Below are positions 1 through 10,961 of a DNA stretch of 64,000 nt, in pieces. How positions within the stretch are numbered: the stretch's first letter is position 1; each line of letters begins with the position of its first letter. Source of the stretch: Dryomyza anilis (Eukaryota > Arthropoda > Insecta > Diptera > Dryomyzidae). A program made the position numbers and the translations under genes. The stretch lies in the NCBI GenBank assembly GCA_951804985.1, contig OX638130.1:85244583-85308582 (forward strand). Direction: 5' to 3'. The notes below the pieces were generated by a model. The model worked only from the letters and a program-made list of their open reading frames with translations, was not told the DNA's origin and searched no databases.

Positions 1-45
1 ATTTCGGCTCGCAGGAATCGTACTAATCACTGAGCTACCGATGCC
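1..45 (-). mobile_element. tRNA-like head of an old SINE, cut by the window edge
   Basis: Read on the minus strand this is a damaged copy of the tRNA-like head of the SINEs at 9.15, 21.1 and 37.35 kb. It keeps the A-box-like word TAGCTCAGTG followed by GATTAGTACG and a GCGAGCCGAAA segment in the same order. Substitutions in the middle show it is older than the complete copies. The body, if present, lies outside the window. Confidence 0.6.
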
Positions 46-600
46 ATGTTAAATACTTTATACTTGGTTTGAAAGTAAACGAATCAGAGCACAAATCATC
101 TATTTTAAATGCTTTGCTGTCGAGAGGAAGCAAAAGTTTTAAAACACCGAAATCGAAACCGTTATTCGTTTAGGTTTCAATCCTGGGTTTTGATACACCT
201 CCTCAATTTGATCAATATATATATATATCAAATTAAAGCTATTTTAATTTCCTTTTTAATGGACTATAATGCAACAAAATTGGCCTGACACTATAGAAGA
301 TATAGCGGTTTAAGAATAAAATAGCTTTAGAATTTTATTTTAAGTCTACTTTTATAAAAATATTATGTTCGTAATGTATAGTTTTTATGTAATAAATCAA
401 AGCTCTGATCATTTGAACCACCATCACTCACATGCATTAAATACTTTGCTTCCTTGAATTTCAAATGCTTCACATCATTTCAATTATTCGATCCTTGAGC
501 TTTGCAAAATCTATGAAAAAATGTTTTTAAACTGCTCTCAATATTTTGTTAGCCACTTATTCAATGCGCCAAATTATTTTTTTGCACCAGATGCTGTGGA
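46..600. other. AT-rich sequence, nothing recognised
   Basis: No coding frame, RNA gene or clear repeat was seen apart from a short TA run near 215-228. It looks like ordinary fly intergenic DNA. Confidence 0.5.
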
Positions 601-639
601 TACTGTTGAAAACAGAACGTACTGATATATTTCAATCGA

Positions 640-885
640 TGTATCATTCAAAAAGCAAAGTGCGAAAGTACTTGTATCAAGAAAGCAATCAAAAAGCAAA
701 GAGCGAGAGCAATTTAAAAACCAAAGAGTTAGAGTTTTTGAATCGAATCAAGATTTTAAAAGCAAACAGTAGGAATTTTGGAAAGGCAGCATCATTTAAA
801 AAGCAAAGGGTGGGATCATTTGCATCGAAGCAGCATTTAAAAAGCAAAGAACGAGAGTTTTGTAATTGCTCGCGCAATTTAAACT
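640..885. repeat. Degenerate repeat of AAAAAGCAAAG units
   Basis: The word ATTTAAAAAGCAAAG, followed by a GAGAG-like segment, recurs about six times with uneven spacing (roughly 25-60 bp). The open frame of 118 codons across 546-902 is low complexity (Lys/Ser/Asn/Phe) and follows this repeat. I treat it as non-coding. Confidence 0.5.
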
Positions 886-934
886 CTGATTTAATATATT
901 AATTGTTATACCCGTTCTTCAGGTTTTAATTGTT

Positions 935-959
935 TTTATTTTCATGTAATATTTTTATT
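935..959 (-). terminator. Candidate polyadenylation signals of the receptor gene
   Basis: Two AATAAA hexamers on the minus strand (935-940 and 954-959) lie about 120-140 bases beyond the receptor stop codon, a normal distance for a 3' UTR. AT-rich DNA produces this word by chance, so transcript ends would be needed to choose. Confidence 0.35.
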
Positions 960-1077
960 TCCCAACTGTTAGAAAAACACAATTGTGGTTTAATATGTAT
1001 GGTTTAAGTAGCATAGAAGCATTTGAATTAAATACATATACATTTGGGAAACAATTGATATTCTTCTCTGAGTCCTT

Positions 1078-3115
1078 TCATGAGGAAAAAATCACTTGAA
1101 AGCGCTGCCAGTTACGTCTTCCGACTATCATTTCCATTCCGAGAATACCCATTGAAAATAACAGCATCCATAAGACAATCATAAAAGCACCCTGTAAATG
1201 ACGTAGCTTCAGCACTACAGCATGATTATCATCTTCGTGCTCGGCCGCCAACTCGTTGTGCTGTTCGCTCACATCACTGCCAAACATTCGGCGCCATTTC
1301 CTATTGTAGCCATATGTTATGGCATTCGCTATCTGCTCGTTGAGTACTGGCACCAGAAACGAGTTCGGACGCACATAAATGGACATCTGTTGGGTGAATA
1401 TGGGCTCGGGCACCAGATGCAAACTCGCTGCGGCGACACGATTTTGCTTCCGAAAGTAGCCAAAGTACTCGTGACCTGCAATTATGGCACGTCGCCTATT
1501 CGGATGGTGCAAAATCGTCTCGAATGCCGCGATTGAGCTAAGGTTATGGACATGCACTTGACTGTGCAACTCTGGTAGTGGTTCCAATAGTCGATAATAC
1601 TCTTCGGTGGTCTCGATGAAATATTGTTGTGCCAACACATCGGCCACAGTCTGTGGCGGATGGTATTGCAAATCGTTAAGAAAAATCTGGAACATGGCCG
1701 ATTGATAGGCACTGCGCAGCACTAGGGTACCCAGTATCCAGATCATCAGCAGAGCACGCGCAAAGTTGCGTCGCGGCAAAAACGATTCCACAACGGACAC
1801 GCCCATTAAGACGCTATATAGGTTAAAGTAGGGCAACCGATTGTGATGACCAGCAACAAAGTGTCGTGCGGTGTAATGTGCTCCCGTGATGAAGATCACC
1901 AAACAGCCAATGAGGATGCAGAGTGCTGTAATCGTCCAGATGAAGCCGTCGAAAGGCAATATGAGCTGCTCATACATGTAGTGCTCGCTGATGACATTCG
2001 TCACAATGTAAACGGTGCTCATGGAATAGGTGGCTGTCTGTGAGAAGGGTCTAAGAAACGGATCGTGACCACTGCGATAGAAAAAGCTACCAATTGCATA
2101 TTCTGCTTGCTGAAATATCTGAAAAATAAAGCATTACATTACAATGGGACTCTTAAATATCACTACTTCGTTGTACATCTCGAAATATGAGTCCCGTTGC
2201 ATTGTTGGCCTCCTGTACTTCGCGAGCACTCATCATATACAGCCCAGTGCTAATGTTCAGTTTGTCTTGCAGTAATTCCAGAAACTCTCCCTCAAGTCCC
2301 ACGTAGGCGATTGCTTGTCCAGCAACATCGCGCTTCACCCTCATGAACGGCATAGACTCGAAAGTGGCACATGTCAGTGTGCAGCCATTAAAGTTCGATA
2401 CTTTGGACGGAAAGAAAACATCCGAGTGCCAACGTTGACGCAACGAATCGTAACGATTGAAGATCACCGGATTCGTGACGTGACATCCTGCTGCATCGAA
2501 CGGATAATACGTGACCATTACTATTTCGGCGGTGGGCATGCGTACGACGATGCCCACATTCAGTATGCTCATTTTGTAGAGCACACCGAAGAACTGCTCG
2601 AATCCCTTAAAGTGTTGATCCTGCAACTCGGCCACGTAGATTATTGTATGCCCCAAATTAGAGGTGCCGATAGCTAGAAGTTTGCGGTAAAGAGATCTGC
2701 GAGTACGAAATATAAGAATTGACTTCAAAAACTTCTAATAAAGCTACCTCAAAGACCCAAATGTATCCACTAGTAACATATTGAAGTGTGGATAGCTACG
2801 AAAGTATACCTCGGTTTGAAAATGTATATTGTATGTGATAGACAGGCCCAGATTCATTAGCAACACTTTCAGCAAATCTTCGTAGTGATACTTTTTATTA
2901 ATATACAACATAGAGCTCTCATTATGATACACATATAAATTAATACTATTGCCATATTTTTGGGATTCCAGCAATAAAATATTTTGCAGTGATTTTTCCA
3001 AAACGCTTCGGTCGATGCTTATTGAATTTTCCTGACTACAATTGACACAGCACAGCATTAAAAATAAAAACGTTAACAATATAAAAGACATGGTCGCTCG
3101 ACAAACAAATTTCAA
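1078..3115 (-). CDS. Divergent ionotropic receptor, Ir7-like, three exons
   Basis: Predicted chemosensory ligand-gated cation channel of the insect ionotropic receptor family. Three exons join cleanly: 3115-2748, 2696-2177 and 2118-1078, separated by introns of 51 bp (GT at 2747, AG at 2697, phase 2) and 58 bp (GT at 2176, AG at 2119, phase 0). The product is about 642 residues, normal for this group. It starts with a signal peptide (residues 1 to about 26, ending LMLCCVNC). The S1 half-domain carries GLEGEFLELLQDKLN, the first membrane helix is about 355-374 (after LPFDGF), and the pore/second helix is about 415-432, ending in LRSAYQSAMF, a hallmark of these receptors. A third helix lies at about 606-628, with S2 between. 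Ir7-clade placement is from general look and length, not a tree. M9 is an alternative start. No frameshift or internal stop was found, so the gene looks intact. Confidence 0.85.
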
Positions 3116-3806
3116 CTAAATAATATCTGCTAATTGTTCGACGAAACGAGGACAAAATAGGAAATACTTGGCATTGTTAGTTAACTTCTTTATAAGTTGC
3201 TATTATAGAACCTATCATTCAAAGATTTATAAATGATAACAAACCCTAATTTGTAATCATATTATGTAGCATTTTATTAAAATGCCCTACTCGACGAACA
3301 CTTTCGTCTTTAGCTAGCAGAAAACACTAGTTATATAGCGTAATTTATCATGTGTAATGAGCTTTGAGGCGTTTTAGTCATAATCATTCCAATTATTGTT
3401 AATTTGTCATTGTGGAAATACAGATGATAAGCAGGCATTAGTGTATCTATTACGGAAATTGTTACATTAATTCTTCAAATTATGAAAACGAACAGATTTC
3501 TCAATTAGATTGTGTAATATTTTGGGGAAACGAATAGAAATTTGGAAGATTTTGGAGAGGTATGACAGGTTTTCTAAGTTTATGAAATTTTAAAGGCAGA
3601 TTACCGACATATTTTCGGTATGGGAACAAAATATATTTTGTTTACTTGAAGTCTGTGAAATAAATGTTTCTAAACTATCCTCAGCCTACCACAATTTTTG
3701 TCTTGGATGTTTTTTAAATATATTTGAAAGCATTTGAAGTATATGACAACAAATCATACAAGCTTCACTTCGGAAATTTTATACGACAATTAACGAATTA
3801 TTTTAA
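3116..3806. other. Upstream region of the receptor gene, nothing recognised
   Basis: AT-rich intergenic sequence between the receptor start and the TA target of the mariner element. The receptor promoter should lie in the first few hundred bases, but I see no motif clear enough to call. Confidence 0.4.
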
Positions 3807-3808
3807 TA

Positions 3809-5075
3809 AGGTCTGCGTCGAATAAAATTGTCCGTTACATATCTTCCCATAATGTGCTATTGCAAGATTCAAATTAAAAAAATTTGATCGTAGTAGCTCT
3901 GAATTAAATGGCAGAAAATAATTTGTGTCAGTTGTAGTCAATACAAAATTTATTTAATGCGAAAATGGCAAACGAAGTAGAAGTGCGAGAAAATATAATT
4001 AAAATTTTTCAAAAACATCCTAGCTGGTCTTTAAAAAAAATTGCCAAGGAGGTAGGGGCTAACCCTAAGACCATTTCTCGCGTTATCAACCGCTTTAAGG
4101 AAGACCTGAGTATTGACCGGAAGAAAGGTTCTGGTAAAAAAAAGGCCCACATGATCGTGAAAAGTCGAAGAAGGTTGTGAATATTTTAAAGAAAGATCCA
4201 AGCATATCCGGAAGGAAATTGGCGAGAAAGGCGGATTGCTCAGAATCTTTCGTGCGCAGGACTAAGAAAGAAGCTGGGCTGAAGACGTACATGGTCCAAA
4301 AAGTTCCGGATAGAAATGCCGTCAAGAATGAAACCGCAAAACAACGAGCTAAAAAGCTGAACCAAGATTTTTTTAAAAATTCGATTGCTGCATAATGGAC
4401 GACGAAACTTATGTTTTAGCGGACTTTTCTCAGCTACCTGGGCAGGAATTTTATACAGCCGATTCTCGAGGAAATGTCGCTGAAAAATTCAAATTAAAAA
4501 AAATGACAAAATTCCCAAAGAAATTCCTTGTTTGGCAGGCAATTAGCAGTTGTGGATAAAGGAGCAGCTCATTCGTGACATCGGGTACAATTAATAGCGA
4601 AATATATGTGAAGGAATGCTTGCAAAAGAGATTGCTTCGATTTTTACGCCAACATGAAGTGTCCACATGTCACTACAGCAAAACGGCCTTAGAGTGGATC
4701 CAACAAAATGCAGTGATTTTGGTACCTAGAGAAGCCAATCCACCAAACTGTCCAGAACTCAGGCCGATTGTGAGATACTGGGCTTTAGGGAGATGAAGAA
4801 AACAAAAAAAGTGGCCAAAGACCTTCAAGACTTTAAAAGAAAGTGGTCTTCAGCAGCTGTGAGGGTGTCGGACACTAACATTACAACATTAATGGAAGGG
4901 GTTCCGGAAAAATTAAAACTTTTTATTAAAAAATATTAATTTCTGGTTTTTTATATTTTTTTTTTAAATCTAAAAATAATTTGCAAAATAAAATATTTTA
5001 TTCTATAAAAATTCGATTACTAGATTTTTAGATTTTTTCATTTTTGTAGCGGACAGTTTTATTCGACGCAGTCCT
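3809..5075 (+). mobile_element. Tc1/mariner-type element, complete ends, dead transposase
   Basis: A 1267-bp element bounded by 31-bp terminal inverted repeats (3809-3839 and 5045-5075, 28 of 31 matching, starting AGG then T/A and CTGCGTCGAATAAAA) and flanked by TA at 3807-3808 and 5076-5077, the expected target duplication. Inside are pieces of a transposase in the plus direction, consistent in layout with an IS630/Tc1/mariner superfamily member. The helitron, hAT and piggyBac alternatives are excluded by the TA target and the DDE-type motifs. Confidence 0.9.
3965..4950 (+). pseudogene. Broken Tc1/mariner transposase
   Basis: The N-terminal helix-turn-helix (KIAKEVGANPKTISRVINRF) is followed by a second DNA-binding segment, then the catalytic part. 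Damage seen: a frame change at the A-run near 4136-4143, so the frame continues about 4168 onward in another phase; a TAA at about 4556; loss of the stretch that should hold the second catalytic Asp, since the block before CHYSKTALEW (near 4660-4680) is shortened; and Val instead of the expected acidic third catalytic residue in PELRPIVRYW (about 4764). The first catalytic region MDDETYV (about 4395) survives. The protein cannot be active, although the ends could still be moved by a related enzyme. The PPNCPELRP signature marks a distinct lineage I cannot name with certainty. Confidence 0.85.
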
Positions 5076-5077
5076 TA

Positions 5078-5455
5078 CTTGGAGTGTGTAAGGACTCAAG
5101 GAAGGAAATCAACTTTTAAACTTGGAGAGGAATTAGGCTCGAATGAAAAATAGCTAAATTTAACTAAAGCTACTAAAATTCTAGAATTTTTCATCTAAAT
5201 ATTAAGAAATAAAATACTTAGTTATCAACAGTGCAAACAAGATTCATTCTCCTGGATTTTGAGAAGTTAATTTCACGCAACATTGTTGCAATATTCTGCG
5301 GAAGAACACGTTCTAATTTATCAGTTGTTATTTTCATCGATCATGCTTTGTATGTAATATTCGCACGAATGTTTTGTTTTGCGATGTCAGTCTGTCGTCG
5401 TCATCTGTTTGTTAGTGTGCCTGCCTTTCTATAACTAAGAGCAATTATTCTTGAT
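5078..5455. other. AT-rich sequence, nothing recognised
   Basis: No repeat or coding signal stands out. The 67-codon frame at 5231-5434 has no recognisable content. Confidence 0.4.
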
Positions 5456-5580
5456 ATGCAGAGTATTTTATATCCTACCCTAAGAGTGAGAGGGTATATT
5501 CTATTTGGTACGCAGTTGGTAACACCCAAAAGGAAGCATATCCGGTATGAAAAAGTATATATCGTCACTATCATGCCAAA
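5456..5580 (+). mobile_element. 5' part of a mini-me-type repeat
   Basis: Closely parallels the first ~110 bases of the longer copy at 37.69 kb: TACCCTAAGAGTGAGAGGG, then a GGTACGC segment, GTAACACCCA, GGAAGCAT, TCCGGTATG and AAAAGTATATAT. It stops right after the TA tract. The core and (GTCY)n part are missing, and a different repeat (the ATGCCAAAAGGG family) takes over. Confidence 0.65.
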
Positions 5581-5741
5581 GGGGCGAATGTGTAATTTTT
5601 GACATTTGCGTTTTTTTTACATTTTTGAATGTAGTTTTTCCTCAAGTACACTGTGCCAAAATTGTGTGTCGTTTTGATGGATATTTCTAGCCACAAAAGA
5701 CAAAACCAAAAGGGCGAATTTGAAAATTTTAAAATTTTGTA

Positions 5742-6243
5742 ATGCCAAATAAAATTTAATTGGTATAAGATAAAATAGGGGTGTAAGGCATTTATTGTTT
5801 GTCTTTAAAGCACCTATCGATATGCATCATTAATTAAAAATATTTTCTTGCAAATAACAAAAAATCGAAAAATTAACAATCTTGTTATGCCAAAAGGGTA
5901 AATCTTTTCGTTTTTTCGCCATAACTTTTTATTGGAATAAGATAAAATAGTGGTGTAAAGGCATTTATTGTTTGTCTTAAAGCACCTATCGATCTTCATC
6001 TTTAATTAAAAATATTTTTATTGCATATAATAATAATAAAAATAATAAATATTTTTAATTAATGATTCAGATCGATGGTGCTTTCATAAATTCCTTTACA
6101 CCACTCTTTTATCTTGTTTCAGTAAAAAGTTATGACGAAAAAACGATAAAATTCGCCCTTTTGGCATAACAAGGACGTCAATTTTTCGAATTTTTGTTAT
6201 TTGCAAGAAAGTATTTTTAATTAATGATGCAGATCGATACATG
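5742..6243. repeat. Palindromic repeat with tandem sub-units (ATGCCAAAAGGG family)
   Basis: The right arm (about 6045-6240) is the reverse complement of about 5815-6015, with the shared series ATTAATTAAAAATA, TTGCAAATAACAAAAA, TGTTATGCCAAAAGGG, CATAACTTTTTA and GTGGTGTAAAGG. The left arm also contains a direct repeat: the AAGATAAAATAG..GTGTAAGG..CACCTATCGAT block occurs near 5767 and again near 5940. The word GCCAAAAGGGCGAAT also occurs upstream (about 5575 and 5700), so the family starts earlier in degraded form. Confidence 0.75.
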
Positions 6244-8420
6244 CGTTAGGATAATTGTCAACTCTGCGGCTTTGAGTACAAATATAACATAATTTTTGGT
6301 ACCTAGATATTAACCTCTTTTGTAATATAAATTACCAGGACCAAAAAAAACCAAGGCAATTGAATTTAAATACAAAAAATAAATTCAAACGATTCGAATA
6401 ATAAATTATTTTCACAAGTTAAATAAAAATTAATGATACAAATTATAAAAGTTGTAGTATTTAATAATATGTGTTTATAAAAACAACATCTGTATTATGA
6501 AGAATTATTTCTCTTAGTTACTTTTTTGATAACTAAGTGGATATGTTTCTTAAAATCTAGAATGTTTCCGTTTAGCTGTATATCACTCCATATATTAATT
6601 AATTTTTTAGATTTTTTTTCATCCGTGTATAATTTTTTAATAAAATTTAACGAACAAATATCGAAAAAATAAAATTTTCATTTATAAGTGGTTGACACAC
6701 TAATGTTTTTTTGCCTGTTATTCTTTTTGTACACCCACTATCACTTTGCCATGCTACAATTATTGCTGCCATTAAAATAATGCAAGAACAATCTACACTC
6801 AAATGAAATTACAGCAAATAAATTTTGCACAAACAAAAGGTTTTCAAATGGTATTTGCCGCACCTAGGTTCGCAATATGGCCCGACTGTAACTTGTACCA
6901 TATTTTATTACCAATATTTTCTTTTTTTTTTTTCGTTGCCACTCACTAAACTCCCAGGTGTCCCAATCGACCGAGAGTCTGGCACACGCAGTAGGAAACA
7001 CTGCGTTCAGCCACAAATTGAATTGCTGCTGCTCACCGGATACGGATGCTGCTGGCACCATGATTCGTTCAATTCAATCCAATTCAATGCCATGCGCTTC
7101 ATGCCACTCGTTTACCCGTTCGATTCCCCGTGCGTTTCATTTCGTTTCGTTCGTTCATGGCTCCAAATGTAATTTAGTGAAATGCAACCTTTGAACTGCA
7201 ATAAATGCGAATAAATTCAATATCCAAAGCAGCAGACATTGGCATCAAGTGAAAATTCACACCAGCCTACTGTGGGTCGGTAGACTGCTGATTGTGATCA
7301 AAAAACAGATATTGTAAATCAGTTCTTTAAAATTCCAAAATTTTGAGCAATACATACATATCATAGAGAAATTGACCATGTTAGGGAAAACAGATCATTT
7401 TTGTAACCCCTAGTTGAAATTTGCCCTTTTAAGAAAGTCATGGTACAATTTTTTTGATTAGTTCCCGATTACGAACCTAGAACCATACTAGTCACAAAAT
7501 ATTCAAAAATTCAGTTAAGTAATTTTCTAAAATAAATTAACAAATATATCGCCTTTGAACTATGTGACCTTATTTTTTCTAATCTGTTTTCGATCATTTT
7601 CGTTTGTGTTTTTCCCAAAACCGAAATTTTTCCTATTCAGCCCTATCGTGAAAGCAAATTCCCACGAATATGATTCTCCATTCCCAATTCTATCATGAAT
7701 GCAAACTCCCACGAATTTATTCTCATATAAAATACTCCTCTATCGGCAATGATTTCGAAACTTGGAAAATGAATTTAGGGGAAAAATCTAGCGATCAGCA
7801 ATGTGAAAAAATTGGGAATTTTATTCCACATTCCCTCAAAAATATTCCATTGAATTTAGTCGGAGAATTGTAAAACGCAAGCATGATTTTGTCCATTTAT
7901 TAACCATTATATATTACTAAAAATATTTTTTTACACTTAAGGTCAAAAACAACGACTAATTATAAATTATACATAATGGTCCATTCAATAGAATTGCTAC
8001 CTTATACTGCTCGATGGTTTCAAACCATGTTAATAATTGATTTAATAACATTATTATAATTAATTTGCAAGGTTAGTCTATCTAAACCGCCCTTAAATTC
8101 TCTACAAATATATACTAATTTGCGGTCAGAATTTAAAGAGGTCATTTAGTTTACAATTAAAGAAAATAAAAGTATAGTGAAATAATTTTCTTTCTTTTGA
8201 TGTACGTTATACGTATAGTGTACCGGATTTATTTGGGTACCATAAGGTGGTTTATATGTTTTAAAGTAAAGGGGTGGTTTAAAAATATATACTAATCGGC
8301 TGGCAATAAAAGTGCCTCGGCAAATCTGAAAGGTCGCATATCATACGGGATTTAACTCCCAAAACAGTCTACAATCTAAGTCCTGGGAAGTTCAGATATT
8401 CGTTTAATAGACGGACATCA
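6244..8420. other. Non-coding stretch with a GC-richer island at about 6.95-7.2 kb
   Basis: Mostly AT-rich. The part from about 6940 to 7200 is visibly richer in G and C and has a different texture (CGACCGAGAGTCTGGCACAC and neighbours). It looks like single-copy DNA. Its overlapping open frames on both strands (62-115 codons) encode nothing I recognise. No gene is called. Confidence 0.4.
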
Positions 8421-8423
8421 TTA

Positions 8424-8699
8424 TAATAATAATAATAGTTTGGCGCTACATTCCTATAAGAACTTAGGCCCAGCTCTCTCGCCATTTTGAGCTGTGCGTG
8501 TTATATTTGTACTCAAAGTGGTGGGACCTACAGTTTAATGCCGAATCCGAACGGCGGGTGAGAGCTTTTCATAGGCAATGTTTTTACTCTCGTAGGTTTG
8601 CCATTGCCTGTCGAGAGGTAGCGCGGTATAGAAAAATGTTCTATGATAAAATATTGTTAGCCCCAGTCCAGGCTTGATCCTGAGACCTTTCACAGTCAT
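8424..8699 (-). mobile_element. tRNA-derived SINE, head truncated
   Basis: Same body as the complete copies: the trinucleotide tail (TAA)n at the low-coordinate end, then TTTGGCGCTAC, GAGCTGTGCGTGTTATATTTG, and the GAGAGGTAGCGCGGTAT block. The tRNA-like head decays after CCAGTCCAGGCTTGATCCTG, near 8680-8699. Read 5' to 3' it lies on the minus strand. Confidence 0.8.
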
Positions 8700-9149
8700 T
8701 TGTGTTAATAAAATGCAGAAACAATCACATCCTCCACCGGCGCTACTTCAACAGTTCTTGAATATCTCGCAAATTAAATATCGATGATACTGGAAGGCAT
8801 GGAACTCAGCTTGAGCCAGAAACAACAACGCCAGTTATCAGAAAAAAAGCACCGTCTGCAATCCATCTGATGCAATAAAAGTAAAAATGGTATAATCCTC
8901 TTCTTCAGCCAGGTGGCTATAAGTAATGCTATGCATATTAGAAATAAAAACCTATTTAATTTATTTTTAACATCAATATAAATTTAATTTATTGACAGTT
9001 TATGAAGTCAAAAAACTTCAAGGTATGTTCGATTGTTGTTTATTGGAATTCGAACTTAATTGTAATTCGTGAGAATTTCACAGTAAGGGGATTTGATTCC
9101 CGAGAGTTAGTAAATTCGGGGGAATCGCATATTCTCCCGAGATTCACGA

Positions 9150-9447
9150 TAATAATAATAATAATAGTTTGGCGCTACAGTCCTTTATAGAACTTCGGCC
9201 GAGCTCTCTCACCATTTTGAGCTGTGCGTGTTATATTTGTACTCAAAGTGGTGGGACCTACAGTTTATTGCCGAATCCGAACGGCGGGTGAGAGCTTTTC
9301 ATAGGCAATGGTTTTACTCTCGTAGGTTTGCCATTTACTGACGAGAGGTAGCGCGGTATGAAAATATGTTGTTAGCCCCAGTCCAGGCTTGAACTGGGGA
9401 CCTTTCTGCTCGCAGTCCAACGCACTAACCACTGAGCTACCGCGGCT
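9150..9447 (-). mobile_element. Full-length tRNA-derived SINE with target duplication
   Basis: On the minus strand it begins with a tRNA-like head (AGCCGCGGTAGCTCAGTGGT, giving an A-box-like TAGCTCAGTGG, and a B-box-like GGTTCAAGCC about 45 bases later). It continues through a tRNA-unrelated body and ends in (ATT)n. The 7-bp direct repeat ACGATAA flanks it (9147-9153 and 9448-9454); its left copy merges with the tail, so the boundary is uncertain by a few bases. Any open frame inside is a by-product. Confidence 0.9.
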
Positions 9448-9454
9448 ACGATAA

Positions 9455-9811
9455 GGCTGATTATAAAAAAAAATCAAGAGAATCATTCACCGGCACTACA
9501 TATCTCATTTTAACATTTAATCCGTCCCCAAGAGCAATAACCAGTAAATTGCCTGATCGGGTTGGGACATTCCCGGGACGTTAGGTAATTTGAAATACAA
9601 ACAATACAATATAAACAATTTTATATTCTATGTATAATTTAAAATTACGTTGAAATGAGGATTGTGGAAGCATTCGTACCTACAAATCTAATGAATAGGC
9701 CCCCGAAAAATACGAGATCGAACTTTTGTATAGCAGTTATTTCGAGACAGTTTTGAGGGTGTACAAACATGGCAGACTACACCATTTACAAATGTAATTC
9801 AAAAAAGGTCA
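9455..9811. other. AT-rich spacer
   Basis: Short non-coding stretch between a SINE and a minisatellite. Nothing recognised. Confidence 0.4.
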
Positions 9812-10640
9812 ATTGAAATTCCATTTGAAATTCAAAAGACATGAATTAAAATTCGGAAATTTTCATTTGAAATTCAGAAAATTTTTTTTGATATTCATAA
9901 ATTTCTATTTGAAATTCATAAATTTCTATTTGAAATTCAGAAATATCCATTTGAAATTCAGAAATTTCCATATTCAAAAATTTCCATTTGAAATTCAGAA
10001 GTTTCCATTTGAAATTCAGAAAATTTCCATTTGACATTCAGAAATTTCCATTTGAAATTCAGAAGTTTCCATTTGAAATTCAGAAATTTTAATTTCACAT
10101 TCAGAAATTTCCGTTTGAAATTCAGAAGTTTCCATTTGAAATTCAGAAGTTTCCATTTAAAATTCAGAAATTTCCATTTGACATTCAGAAATTTCCATTT
10201 AAAATTCACAAAATTTCATTTGAAATTCAGAAAATTTTATTTGATAATCAGAAGTTTCCATTTGAAATTCAGATATTTCCATTTGATATTCAAAAATGTC
10301 CATTTGAAATTCAGAAAAATTCAATTTGAAATTCAGTAAATTTCCATTTGACATTCAGGAATTTTCATTTGAAATTCAGAAATTTCCTTTTTGAAATTCA
10401 GAAGTTTCCATTTGATATTCAGAAATTTCCATTTGACATTCAGAAATTTCCATTTGAAATTCAGAAGTTTCCATTTGAAATTCAGAAATTTCCGTTTTCG
10501 CATTTTGATTCCATTTGAAATTCAAAAATTTTCAGTTGACATACAGAAATTTCCATTTGAAATTCAGAAATTACCATTTGAAATTCAATAATTTTCATTT
10601 GAAATTTAAATGTAAATTTCTGAATTTCAAATGAAAATTT
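9812..10640. repeat. Degenerate 21-bp minisatellite
   Basis: About 35-40 diverged copies of a 21-bp unit built on TTTCCATTTGAAATTCAGAA. Because 21 is a multiple of three, long open frames with 7-residue periodicity appear on both strands (HLKFRNF-type on plus, SEFQMEI-type on minus). These are not genes. The last unit (about 10607-10640) is inverted, so the array ends in a small palindrome. Confidence 0.9.
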
Positions 10641-10961
10641 ATCACATAGCCACTTCAAGAATTGTTCCGAGTTATCGTATACTCTAAAACCATATTCAGA
10701 ATATATTGTGTAAAGGGTGTATTTTATAAACAAATATTAAAAGTGGGTTATCAAAAACCTCTTTTTTATAGGTTTTAGTTCAAAACGTTCCGGACGGGAC
10801 AGATAAGCTGTCAACATATTTCTAAAATTACTTGAAAATCTATGTTTACTTTTCAGATTTATCGATTATCATATTTAGGATTCCAAATTCACCGTTATTT
10901 CCAAAATTCGAGCATTTTGAATTATTCGGTCTTGGTTGTTGTTTTTCTGGAAATGACCATT

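Noticed and set aside
546..902. 118-codon frame.
   Set aside because: Low-complexity Lys/Ser/Asn content following an AAAAAGCAAAG repeat. No domain.
9370..9447. tRNA gene suspected from A- and B-box words.
   Set aside because: It lies at the head of a repeated SINE with body, tail and target duplication, and I cannot close an acceptor stem. Same for 21.4 and 37.6 kb.
9265..9486. Minus-strand frame with RGSSVVSALDCE-type start, also at 21204-21554.
   Set aside because: It is the tRNA-like head and body of a SINE read through. It appears wherever the SINE does.
9813..10591. Several open frames with 7-residue repeats on both strands.
   Set aside because: Produced by a 21-bp minisatellite. Divergence between units does not respect codon positions.
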